Assembly (NCBI RefSeq): GCF_014873755.1
Contig: NZ_JADBEG010000001.1
Location: forward strand, 7,352,501-7,416,500
From: Amycolatopsis lexingtonensis
Lineage (GTDB): Bacteria; Actinomycetota; Actinomycetes; Mycobacteriales; Pseudonocardiaceae
Length of the DNA stretch: 64,000 bases
Reading direction: 5' to 3'
A program made the translations under genes and the position numbers. Below, in pieces: positions 7,240 to 15,653 of the stretch. The number at the start of each line of letters is the position of its first letter. Within the stretch, counting starts at the first letter, position 1. The notes beneath the pieces are model-generated. The model was not told where the DNA came from and made no database searches. It saw only the letters and a list, made by a program, of their open reading frames with translations.

Positions 7240-10200
7240 CAGCTGCTCTCCTCGGCTGTCAGTCCCCGTCGGAACGCGTCCCCGAAACGGTCTCGGACCT
7301 GTTCGGTCAACGCCGCGTCGAGGGCTGCCTCTTCCGGGGAAAGGAAGCCCTCGCGGCCCTCCTTCTTGCTGAAGGTCTCGAAGTCCCGGCGCACCTCGTA
7401 GAGCGCGTGCTCGTAGGACGCGACCTCATCGATGTGCGTCAGGTGCAGCCGCAGTTCGGCGACGTGCCCGTTCGGCAGCCGGACGTTGAGCTGCAGGTCC
7501 CGGTAACCGCTGTCCTGCGGGGCGGCGAGCCGATCCGAGAATTTGACGATCGTGAGTTCGGGATCGCCGCGCACCGCGTCGAGTGCCCGGTACATGTCCG
7601 CCACCCGCTCGAACTGGATCTTCGCGCCGACCAGGTCGGTCAGCCGTGAACCGTCCCAGCCGTACTTCGCGATTTTCGCCAGCGCCCGGACGTCGTCCTT
7701 GGGTTCCGGCCGGAATCCCGGGTGGCCGTCGGTCTCGCCGGCGATCCGCTCGGTGATGCGGTTCAGCGTGCCCTGGGTTTCGGGCCAGCGTTCGCGCTCG
7801 TCCGCGACCCATTGCCGGCAGTACTCCGGATCACCGACCTGACTCAGGTCGAAACTCGCGTGCAGCCGCAGGACTCTCTCGGTCTCGTTGACGATCGCTG
7901 CGACTCCGTCGGAGATTTCCGCCTGCTCCGGCGTCGGGTCGAACGGATCGACCCCCTGCTGCTCCACGTCGTCGATCACGCTGTAGCCGCGCTCGTTCAC
8001 CTCGTGGACCGCGTCCTCGAGGATCGGGATCGCCTCGGGGTGCTTGAGGAGGCTGGCCAGCGTCTTCGGGTTGTCCAGCAGCGAGCGCGTCAGGTAGTCG
8101 TTGCCCGGGTCGCTCAGCACCCCCACCAGGCCGGGGTGTTCCGCCAGGTGGGCGCGGATGTAGTCGGCGTCCGCGTGCCCGTCGAGCGCGGCGGCGACGT
8201 CGTCGCGGGCCAGGAACTCCTCGTGCGGGGCCGCTGTCCCGTACCCGCCGTGCTCCCCCGTGACGTGGTCGGACCCGATGTGCACCTCGTCCGGCGTGCC
8301 GACGTGCATCAGCTTGATGCTCTTCGGCGGCTGCGGCAGGTGCATCAGGTCACCGGACTGCGGGTCGATGAACGCGACGCCGTCGCGGGTGTGCACGACC
8401 ATCGCCACGTGCCCGTACTCGACCCCGTTCGGGCCGTCGTACTTCACGGCGACCACGGCGTGGTGGTCCAGCGGCCGTTCCCGCATTTCGCGGATGACGT
8501 CGTCGTAGCTGCCGCGCGCGGAGAACGTCTCGCCGAACCGGCCTTCGAGGTGTTCGAGCGTGCCGCGGCTGCCCATTTCGTGCAGCAGGATCGGCTCGGC
8601 CGTCATGTCGCCGCCCCGCAAGCGGTCCATATAGGCCTCTGGACCGCGCGTGCAGTTCGACAGGTACCCGTTCTCGAGCGCGCCGGGCTCGCGGAAGCCC
8701 GGGTTGACGTCGCGCAGGTGCGGGTGGCGGTCCTGGACGTAGGCCGCGCGCTCGCTCGGCGTCGTGCCGCCGGCGTGGATGGCCGGTTCGGCTGGCGGGT
8801 TCGTCGAACGCGCCAGCCGTGAGTAGTCCGGCCCCGGTTCGGCGGCCGGCGGCGGTTCGGCCGGGGTGTCCTCGGCGGTGTCGTGGACGGTCGGCTGCTC
8901 CGGCGACGGGGCGACGTGCTCGGGTTCGTCGAAGCCGTTGAGCCGCTCCATCAGCGCGGCTTGCCTGCGGCGTTCGAACTCGGCCGCGTTGTGGTCGTTT
9001 TCCGCGCGCCGCTCGGCCATCTTCTGCTGCGCGGCCTCGGGGTCGAGGTAGCGCGGGTGCCCGGGCCCGATCTCCTCGGCTTCGATGACCCACTTGCGGC
9101 GGCCGTCGGGCGTCATCTCGAGGCGGCGTTCGTGCACCAGCAGCTGGGTGCCGGGCGGGGAAAGCGACTCGCGCTCGCCCGGGTTCTCGGCGAGCTTGGA
9201 GATGTCGCGCAGGTTGTCCGACCGGACGTGCAGCTCGACGTCGTCGCCGAACTTCGACGTCGAGAAGTCGTCGGTCTTGATCGACGCGCTGGAGAACGCG
9301 GGCTCGACGACGACCGACCCCGGCTCGTACGGCCCGGCGACCAGCTCGGCCAGCCGCGGATCGCCGCCGACGTCGATGCCGCGCAGGCTCTCCCCGGACG
9401 TGCGGGGGACCTGGTTGAGGCCGTCCATGATCGCGCGGGTGTTCTCGTGCGCGAGATCGAACCCGGGGTGGTCCGGGCCGCGGCGCAGGGCCTCGTTGAC
9501 GTCGTAGGCGTACTCGCCGCGGGTGTAGCCGTGCAGCGCGACGGCGCCCTCGTCGGTGAGCGGCAGCCCCGCGGCGTCCCGGCGGTCCAGCGCGCGGTCG
9601 TGGATCTGCTGGTAGATGTCCTCGTCACCGACCGCGCGGCGGATGCTCTCGTGGTCGGCCGGGGTGGCGCGGTGCTCGCCGTCGAAGAGGTAGCCCTCGT
9701 CGTGCGGCACCCGTTCGGTCGTCGGGTTGAGCCGGTCGGAGATGCCCTCGTGGTGCGGCACCGGTGCGTCCCCGCCGCCGAGCGGCATGGCGTGGATGCC
9801 GGTGGCGTCGTGCGGCAGCTCGGCGAGCCGCCCGGTCACGGGATCGGCGAAAAGCACCCCGTGCTCGGTGTGCACGCCGGCGACCAGCCGCGTCTCGCCG
9901 CCGGGTGTCTCGAAGGCGACGGCCGTCCGCGCGCCGACCGGACGTTCCCCGAGGTCACGGGCGACGTCGTCGAAGCTGCCCCGGTCGTGCCACTGCCCGC
10001 CGAGCTGCTCGCGGAGGTCGGCGAGGCTCTGCTGCCGCGCCGGCCCGGCGACGACGTCCTCGCCGTTCATCCGCCGTTCGAAGGCGACCATCGACTCGGC
10101 GGCGTTGGTCCGGAAGCCGTTCTGGAGGCCGTCCGGGCTGTAGTGGTTGCGGGTGTTGACCGCCCCCAGCTCGGGAACGGCGTCCCGCACGAGCCGCGCG

Positions 10201-13200
10201 TGCTGCTGCGGCGTCTCAACCGACCCGGCGTGCAAGACGGGCTGCCCACCCGGCGTCAGCGGCTCGGCGAGCTGCGACCAGCCCCGGTCCGGCTCCCCGG
10301 TCGCGGGCGGCGGCCGCTCGGGCAGCGGCGCCGCGTTGGGATCGTCGAAGGCGGTCAGCTTCGACATGTCGCCCGGACGTAGCTCGGGGTGCTCGGCGTA
10401 GAACTGCTCGAGTTCTTCGTCGGCCTCGCGTTGGAAGCGTTCTTCGTCGGCGCGCTCGTCGGCCCGCCGCTGTTCGATGGCCTGGCGGGCCTCGTCCGGC
10501 CCGAGGTGCCGCGGATCCCCGGGCGGAATCTCCTCGGCGTGCACGACGTAGTGCGGCTGCCCCGGCTCCGGCCGCGGCTTGTGGTTGGGGTGGCCCGGCC
10601 CCTCCTCGACACCGGTGATCGCGAACTGCGTCCCGGCCTTGAAGAGGACCTCGCGCTCGTGGCCGATGCTGGCCATCGACTCGACGTCCCGCCCGGTCTT
10701 GGACTGGATCCGCATCTCGACTTCGCCGGGGAACCTGCTACGCGGCTGATCGGCGTCGACCTTCGAGGAGCTGAGGAACGACGGTTCGGTGATGTGCGCC
10801 CCGTCGTGGAACCGCGCGACGAAGGCCTCGAGGCGCGAAACGTTGCCGCCGAAGTCCACCCGCCGCGAGACGGTCCCGACGTGCGGCGGGAGTTCGTTCA
10901 GCCCGGAGACGAGCGCACCAGCCTGGGGCGCGAGGTCGACGAGCTCGGGGCCACCCATCCGCAGCGCCCGGTTGAGCGGCCCGACCATCTCGTACCGCGT
11001 GTAGGCGTGGACGGCGAACGCCCCGTCGTCAGACATCCCGGGGTGGTGCTCGTCGCGCTTGGCGAGCGCCTCGCGGCGGACCTGTTCGTGCCGCCACTCG
11101 CCGTCTTCCAGGCTCTGGCGCCCGGAGTCCATGAAGGTGTCCTCGACCCGCCGGATCCCGGCGGGATCATCGGTGTGGAAGTCAGCGTCGCCGAGGTAGG
11201 GCTCGTGCGGTTCGGCGTGCCCGTAGTCGTGCGTCCGGTTTTCGGTCCCCGGCGGTTGCTGCTCGGCCCCGTCCTGGGCAGCCGGCTCGTCTTGCTTGGC
11301 CGTTTCGGGTTCTGCCGGGTGCTGTTCGTGCGTGGCCGTTTCGGGTTCTGCCGGGTGCTCGGCGTGCTGGCGTGCCGGGTCGCCATCGGTACGCGGTTCC
11401 TGCTCGCGTGGAGCAGTTTCGGACTCCGTTGCGCGGTTCGCTTCTGGCTCGGCTTGCCGCTCTCCGGCGGCGTGCTGAGCCGTCGGGTCCTCGCCGGCGC
11501 GCGGTTCTTGCCCGGCCGAGGCCGGTTCCTCCGTGCGCTCGCGTGGGGTCGTTTCCGGCTCCACCGGGCGCTGTTCGTCGCGGGTATGCGTCTCGTGCGC
11601 GGCAGGCGGCTGCTGCTCGCCCGGCACCCGGTCCACCGGCCGAGGCGGCTCGAACGGCCCACGCGGTAAGTGCTCCCGCGGCGGCCCGAACCGAGGATCG
11701 TGCGAAGGCATCGGAGGACGCCCACCCGGCGGAGGCGCCATCGGCGGACGCCCACCGGGATGCGGCCCAGGCCCCTGCGGCCCCCGAGGCTGAGTCGGGT
11801 ACCCGGCAGGCCGCTGCCCACCCACCGGCGGCGGCACCCGCCGCGGATCATGAGGAGCCAACCCACCTTGCGGCGGCTGCCCGCCAGGAGACTGCGGTCC
11901 CCGAGGCTGCAACGGCCCCCCATGCTGAACCGGCGGTTGCCCACCCTGAGGCCCACCATTGTGCGGCGGCGCGCCTTGAGTCCCACCGCTGTGCGGCGGC
12001 CCACCCTGCAGTCCGCCGTTATTCGGCGGTCCACCTTGAGGCCCAGCGTTGTGCGGCGGCCCACCCTGCAGTCCGCTGCTCTGTGGCTGCCCACTCTGAG
12101 GTCCGCCGTTGTGCGGCTGCCCACCCTGCGGCTGCCCACCACGAACCACCGGCCCACCCGGCAACGGCGGCTGCCCCCCATGCAGCAACCACCGCGGATC
12201 CTGCGGCACCGGCCCACCCTGCCGCGGCGGTCCCCCGGGCTGCCCACCCTGCGGTGGTCGCCCGCCTTGCTGATGCGGTTGCCCAGCAAGTTGTGGCTGA
12301 CCGCCGGACTGAAGCGGTTGCCCAGTGTGCGGTGGCTGACCACCCCGCGGAAGTGGCTGTGCAGTGTGTGGTGACTGGCTGCCTGCCGCGAAGGGGTGTC
12401 CGCCGTGTGGCGGCTGGCCACCCTGCGGAAGTGGCTGTGCGGTGTGCGGTGGCTGGCTGCCTGCCGCGAAGGGGTGTCCGCCGTGTGGCGGCTGGCCACC
12501 CTGTGGAACTGGCTGCGCGGTGTGCGGTGGCCGGCCGCCTCCCGGAAGCCGCTGCCCTGTCTGCCCACCGGGGTGAACCCCTTGTCCGCCCTGCGTCGGC
12601 TGACCTCCGCGTGGCGGCTGGCCGCCGGGTGGAAGCTGTCCGCCCTGCGGTCGGCCAGTCCGTTGGCCACCCTGCAACCCAGGTGGCGGCCCACCCAGCG
12701 GCGGCTGCCCACCCTGCATCATCCGGCGCGGATCCGGCATCCGCGGCTGCTCTCCACCGCGAGACGGCATCGGACCCTGACCACCGCCCGGCATACCCGC
12801 CGGCGGGGGCGGCGTGAACCCGCCCGGAGACTGCGGCGACCCACCGCCCTGAACCGGCGCCGGCCCGGCATCCGCCGCGAAGGGCTGGTTCTGGCCGCCC
12901 GTGAAACCCGCTGCCCCGACGTTGTCCTGCGGACGTCCGGCGTTCTGGCGTCCGAGCTCCGGGCCCGCTCCTGGGGGCGGCGCCATGCCGTAGCCGCCCT
13001 GGGATTCCGCTGCCGCTCGATGCGATTCGGCTTGGTGCGCGACCGGTGCCGGGTTCGGGGCGCTTTCCGCGCGTTGCCGCACTTCAGGCTCCGACGCGGC
13101 ATCTGCCCGCGCCGCGGGTTCCGACGGCGCCTCCCGCCGCGGCTCCTCGGTCCGCGACTCGGGCGCGGACGATGGCTGCTCCTGGCGCACCTCCGGTTCG

Positions 13201-14639
13201 GAACTCCGCGATTCAGGCGCGGACTCCTGCCGACTCTCAGGTTCCTCGGCCCGCGATTGGGGTGCCGACTCACTCCGCGTCTCAGGCGCCGCCTCACGCC
13301 GAGCTTCGGGCTGCTCGCCTCGCGATTCGGGCGCCGATTCACGCTGGGGCTCGGGCTGCTCGCCCCGTGATTCGGGTGCTGACTCGCGTCGAGTCTCGGT
13401 CTGCTCGCCGCGCGTTTCAGGCGCCGACTCATGCTGCTCGCCGCGCGATTCCGGTGCCGACTCACCTCGACCCTCGGCCTGTTCGCCGCGCGACTCGGGC
13501 GCCGACTCACCTCGACCCTCGGTCTGCTCGCCGCGTGATTCCGGTGCCGACTCACCTCGCCCCTCGGGCTGCTCGCCCCGCGACTCAGGCCCAGACTCCT
13601 GCCGACCCTCAGCCTCCGAACTCCGCGACTCAGCCGAATCAGACCCGGAATCCGACTCCGACCGCGGAATGTTCGCCTCGTGAACCGAGTGCAGCTGCTC
13701 CTTCGCACCCCCGACGGCACCCCCGACCGCCCCGCTCGAAGCGCCCATCAGCAGCTGCTCCGGCGTCAATGACCCGAGATCCCCGGTAACCGCCGCCTGC
13801 CCGACCGTCTGCGCGACACCCTCGACCGCGCCCCGCGCCCCCGCCCGCATGGCGGCGTCCGCGACCTGCCCACCAGCACTGTGCGACAACCCCTCCGTCG
13901 CCCCGCGCCCGATCGACCCCGAAGCCGCACCCACGACGCCGCCGACCGCGCCCGAGATCGCCGCGTCGGACGTCTTCGACCAGTCCCAGTCCTTGCGGTC
14001 GCCCTTCGCCATCTGCAGGCCCTGGATGCCCGCGTCCATGCCGAGATTGATGGCCTCGTTCTTGAGGACCTCCATGCCGATCTTCTTGAGGCCCTGCTTG
14101 AGCAGCTTCTCCAGCAGCTCCTTCGCGAGCTGCTTGAACCCCTGCTGAGCCAGCTTCTCGAGCAGCTGCCGGAACAGCATCTGCACGGTCATCCGGGTCG
14201 CGATCTGGGCCGGCGCGATACCCGCCGTCGACCCGCCGAACGTGACCGCCGCCGCCGCGATCATGGCCGCGATCTGGGCGGCCAGGATGATCAGCGAGAT
14301 GATGATCATGTACTTCGTGTACTCGACGTCCAGTGCCGTCTGATCACACGAATCGCCGAGGGCTTTCGCCGCGTCGGCCAGTTGCTTGAAGTACGCCTCG
14401 TCGCCCTCGACGAACTTCTTCCACTGCTCGGCGAACGCGTCCGCGCCGTCGCCGGTCCAGTTGTCGCGGATGCCGGACGCCGCCTGGTTGCCCGCTTCGG
14501 ACGCCGGCCCGATCGCCGTCGACGCCGTGTGCCACGCGTCGCGCAGCGCGCGCAGCTTGGTCTCGTCGCCCTCGGGCCAGCTCTCCCCGACGACGATCGG
14601 CAGCAGCCACTTGACCGCGTCGGGCATCTCCATACCCAC
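7239..14639 (-). CDS. Giant polymorphic toxin: WXG-like N-terminus, repeats, two ADP-ribosyltransferase, two papain-like and one RelA/SpoT-like domain
   Basis: The protein has 2466 residues. Residues 1-105 are WXG100/CpnT-like (NWTGDGADAFAEQW); a hydrophobic segment at about 110-135 and amphipathic helices to about 310 follow, then Ser/Glu/Arg and Gly/Pro/Gln repeats to about 1000. ART domain 1 (~1140-1370) has VSRRVDFGG, FLSSSK and HEREVLF, i.e. the R-S-ExE residues. Papain-like domain 1 (~1460-1625) has TNA where Cys should be and has also lost the His. ART domain 2 (~1650-1880) has SLRGIDVGG, FSSASI and GERESL. Papain-like domain 2 (~1950-2120) keeps Cys (YLSNCTRG), His (YGHVAMVV) and Asp (FIDPQSG). 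The C-terminus (~2190-2450) looks like a RelA/SpoT nucleotidyltransferase (LTDLVGAKI, GYRDLQLNV, AELRLHL). The WXG100 gene immediately upstream suggests type VII secretion. GTG at 14639 is used; ATG at 14633 or 14627 are alternatives. Confidence 0.85.
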   Translation of the reverse strand: MGMEMPDAVKWLLPIVVGESWPEGDETKLRALRDAWHTASTAIGPASEAGNQAASGIRDNWTGDGADAFAEQWKKFVEGDEAYFKQLADAAKALGDSCDQTALDVEYTKYMIIISLIILAAQIAAMIAAAAVTFGGSTAGIAPAQIATRMTVQMLFRQLLEKLAQQGFKQLAKELLEKLLKQGLKKIGMEVLKNEAINLGMDAGIQGLQMAKGDRKDWDWSKTSDAAISGAVGGVVGAASGSIGRGATEGLSHSAGGQVADAAMRAGARGAVEGVAQTVGQAAVTGDLGSLTPEQLLMGASSGAVGGAVGGAKEQLHSVHEANIPRSESDSGSDSAESRSSEAEGRQESGPESRGEQPEGRGESAPESRGEQTEGRGESAPESRGEQAEGRGESAPESRGEQHESAPETRGEQTETRRESAPESRGEQPEPQRESAPESRGEQPEARREAAPETRSESAPQSRAEEPESRQESAPESRSSEPEVRQEQPSSAPESRTEEPRREAPSEPAARADAASEPEVRQRAESAPNPAPVAHQAESHRAAAESQGGYGMAPPPGAGPELGRQNAGRPQDNVGAAGFTGGQNQPFAADAGPAPVQGGGSPQSPGGFTPPPPAGMPGGGQGPMPSRGGEQPRMPDPRRMMQGGQPPLGGPPPGLQGGQRTGRPQGGQLPPGGQPPRGGQPTQGGQGVHPGGQTGQRLPGGGRPPHTAQPVPQGGQPPHGGHPFAAGSQPPHTAQPLPQGGQPPHGGHPFAAGSQSPHTAQPLPRGGQPPHTGQPLQSGGQPQLAGQPHQQGGRPPQGGQPGGPPRQGGPVPQDPRWLLHGGQPPLPGGPVVRGGQPQGGQPHNGGPQSGQPQSSGLQGGPPHNAGPQGGPPNNGGLQGGPPHSGGTQGAPPHNGGPQGGQPPVQHGGPLQPRGPQSPGGQPPQGGLAPHDPRRVPPPVGGQRPAGYPTQPRGPQGPGPHPGGRPPMAPPPGGRPPMPSHDPRFGPPREHLPRGPFEPPRPVDRVPGEQQPPAAHETHTRDEQRPVEPETTPRERTEEPASAGQEPRAGEDPTAQHAAGERQAEPEANRATESETAPREQEPRTDGDPARQHAEHPAEPETATHEQHPAEPETAKQDEPAAQDGAEQQPPGTENRTHDYGHAEPHEPYLGDADFHTDDPAGIRRVEDTFMDSGRQSLEDGEWRHEQVRREALAKRDEHHPGMSDDGAFAVHAYTRYEMVGPLNRALRMGGPELVDLAPQAGALVSGLNELPPHVGTVSRRVDFGGNVSRLEAFVARFHDGAHITEPSFLSSSKVDADQPRSRFPGEVEMRIQSKTGRDVESMASIGHEREVLFKAGTQFAITGVEEGPGHPNHKPRPEPGQPHYVVHAEEIPPGDPRHLGPDEARQAIEQRRADERADEERFQREADEELEQFYAEHPELRPGDMSKLTAFDDPNAAPLPERPPPATGEPDRGWSQLAEPLTPGGQPVLHAGSVETPQQHARLVRDAVPELGAVNTRNHYSPDGLQNGFRTNAAESMVAFERRMNGEDVVAGPARQQSLADLREQLGGQWHDRGSFDDVARDLGERPVGARTAVAFETPGGETRLVAGVHTEHGVLFADPVTGRLAELPHDATGIHAMPLGGGDAPVPHHEGISDRLNPTTERVPHDEGYLFDGEHRATPADHESIRRAVGDEDIYQQIHDRALDRRDAAGLPLTDEGAVALHGYTRGEYAYDVNEALRRGPDHPGFDLAHENTRAIMDGLNQVPRTSGESLRGIDVGGDPRLAELVAGPYEPGSVVVEPAFSSASIKTDDFSTSKFGDDVELHVRSDNLRDISKLAENPGERESLSPPGTQLLVHERRLEMTPDGRRKWVIEAEEIGPGHPRYLDPEAAQQKMAERRAENDHNAAEFERRRQAALMERLNGFDEPEHVAPSPEQPTVHDTAEDTPAEPPPAAEPGPDYSRLARSTNPPAEPAIHAGGTTPSERAAYVQDRHPHLRDVNPGFREPGALENGYLSNCTRGPEAYMDRLRGGDMTAEPILLHEMGSRGTLEHLEGRFGETFSARGSYDDVIREMRERPLDHHAVVAVKYDGPNGVEYGHVAMVVHTRDGVAFIDPQSGDLMHLPQPPKSIKLMHVGTPDEVHIGSDHVTGEHGGYGTAAPHEEFLARDDVAAALDGHADADYIRAHLAEHPGLVGVLSDPGNDYLTRSLLDNPKTLASLLKHPEAIPILEDAVHEVNERGYSVIDDVEQQGVDPFDPTPEQAEISDGVAAIVNETERVLRLHASFDLSQVGDPEYCRQWVADERERWPETQGTLNRITERIAGETDGHPGFRPEPKDDVRALAKIAKYGWDGSRLTDLVGAKIQFERVADMYRALDAVRGDPELTIVKFSDRLAAPQDSGYRDLQLNVRLPNGHVAELRLHLTHIDEVASYEHALYEVRRDFETFSKKEGREGFLSPEEAALDAALTEQVRDRFGDAFRRGLTAEESS
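11640..12990 (-). repeat. Gly/Pro/Gln-rich low-complexity repeat region inside the toxin gene
   Basis: About 450 codons encode irregular repeats of GGQP, GGPPH and PQGG type units. The best conserved pair is a 26-codon (78-base) direct repeat encoding GGHPFAAGSQ plus PHTAQPLP, with copies starting near 12377 and 12455. The region probably forms a flexible stalk between the export domain and the toxin domains. Tandem copies of this kind readily change number by recombination or slippage. Confidence 0.8.
13100..13650 (-). repeat. Ser/Glu/Arg 15-codon tandem repeat inside the toxin gene
   Basis: Roughly eleven degenerate copies of a 15-residue unit based on ESAPESRGEQPEGRG lie in frame. In DNA they appear as 45-base repeats, best conserved between about 13380 and 13620. 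The segment is strongly charged and predicted disordered. It separates the N-terminal export region from the Gly/Pro/Gln region. Confidence 0.8.
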
Positions 14640-14642
14640 GCG

Positions 14643-14966
14643 TCATTGCCCCTTGCTCAGCTGGGACGTCACGTCTTCGTCGGCGCCCGAGAGGGCCTTC
14701 ATCGACTTGGCGACGTTCTGCTGCATCCCCCGCAACCCCTGCACGAGGTTGGTGAACCCCTCGACGGCGCCCTGCGCGCCCGGCACGTAGTCCTTCGCGA
14801 ACTCCTTGCCGGAGTCGTCGTTCCCCCAGCACTCGCCCTGCGCGGCGAGCGCGCTCTGCAGCGCCTTGACCGCGTTGTCGAGTCCGTCCGCGGCCGTGAC
14901 CAGGCCGTTCGACGCGCGCAGGACCGCGTCGGGTTCCGCGGTGAAGCCGGATCCCCCCTCCGGCAT
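14643..14966 (-). CDS. WXG100-family type VII secretion protein
   Basis: This 107-residue helical protein has the size and hairpin pattern of ESAT-6/CFP-10-like proteins, with the turn motif CWGNDDSGKEF around residues 46-56 standing in for WxG. It lies between the YbaB-like gene (TGATG overlap at 14964-14968) and the toxin (3-base gap). It is therefore likely a secretion partner of the toxin, forming a heterodimer with the toxin's own WXG-like N-terminus or acting as a carrier. Confidence 0.85.
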   Translation of the reverse strand: MPEGGSGFTAEPDAVLRASNGLVTAADGLDNAVKALQSALAAQGECWGNDDSGKEFAKDYVPGAQGAVEGFTNLVQGLRGMQQNVAKSMKALSGADEDVTSQLSKGQ

Positions 14967-15562
14967 CAGTCGCCCCTCGTCATCCAGGACGACGGCGGCT
15001 CCTCGTCCACGTCGTCACGCGGCGGGCGGACGCGCTTGGGCGCGGGCTTGGGGGCCGGCATCGGCGGCGGCGGAGCCTGCTCGTTGCGCAGGATGGACCC
15101 GCCCTCTTCGAACGATTCCGGGCGCGGCGCGGGCGCTTCTTCTTCGACGAATTCGGGGATCTGCGGCACGAGCCCGGCCAGCGACGGCGCGCCCTCGACC
15201 AGGTCGGCGAGGTCGGGCAGGCCTTCGGTGATCGGCGCCATCAGGTCCGCGATCTTCTGCTTGACCTGCAAGGACCCTTGCCGCACCAGCGTCTGGACGG
15301 TGGTGGCGAGCTGGGCGGGAGTCGTGCGCTCGAAGGTGGTCGGGGCGAATTCGAGCTTCGCGAGGCTGCCACCGGCGTCGATCGTGGCCCGGACCAGGCC
15401 GTCGGGCGAGCTCACCTGCGCGGTGGTCTCGGCCGCCGCGGCCTGGGCGTCGCGCAGCTGCGCGGTCTGCCGCTCGAAGTTCTCCAGGAGGGTGTCCATC
15501 TGGTCCTTCATCGCGGCATTGCGTGCTTCGAGCCGTGCACGGTCGTCGCCCGCGGTGGTCAC
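14966..15562 (-). CDS. YbaB/EbfC-family protein heading the toxin operon
   Basis: The protein has 198 residues. The first ~100 resemble YbaB/EbfC nucleoid-associated proteins: an N-terminal coiled coil (ERQTAQLRDAQAAAAETTAQ), then a small beta region (SPDGLVRATIDAGGSLAKLE) and a helix. The C-terminal ~90 residues are Pro/Glu-rich and disordered. It starts at GTG 15562 and is the first gene of the toxin operon. A second YbaB-like gene heads another type VII cassette at 27739. DNA binding is the family role; its function beside type VII genes is unknown. Confidence 0.8.
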   Translation of the reverse strand: MTTAGDDRARLEARNAAMKDQMDTLLENFERQTAQLRDAQAAAAETTAQVSSPDGLVRATIDAGGSLAKLEFAPTTFERTTPAQLATTVQTLVRQGSLQVKQKIADLMAPITEGLPDLADLVEGAPSLAGLVPQIPEFVEEEAPAPRPESFEEGGSILRNEQAPPPPMPAPKPAPKRVRPPRDDVDEEPPSSWMTRGD

Positions 15563-15592
15563 AGGTGCCCCCGATGTCCCTCGAACCTACTA

Positions 15593-15630
15593 ATGATTGC
15601 TCGTCACCCTAATGCCAATGGAGCAGTCAT
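15593..15630 (-). terminator. Hairpin between the MFS gene and the toxin operon
   Basis: ATGATTGCTC (15593-15602) and GAGCAGTCAT (15621-15630) form a 10-base inverted repeat with one mismatch and an 18-base loop. It sits in the 91-base gap between two same-strand genes. It could end the MFS transcript or serve as an operator for the toxin operon promoter; the sequence does not decide between them. Confidence 0.35.
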
Positions 15631-15653
15631 CGTGACCGGTTCGGGTCTTTGCG

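Noticed and set aside
12300..13650. Regular repeats that could suggest a CRISPR array
   Set aside because: The units are in frame, encode protein repeats, differ from each other and lack unique spacers of constant length.
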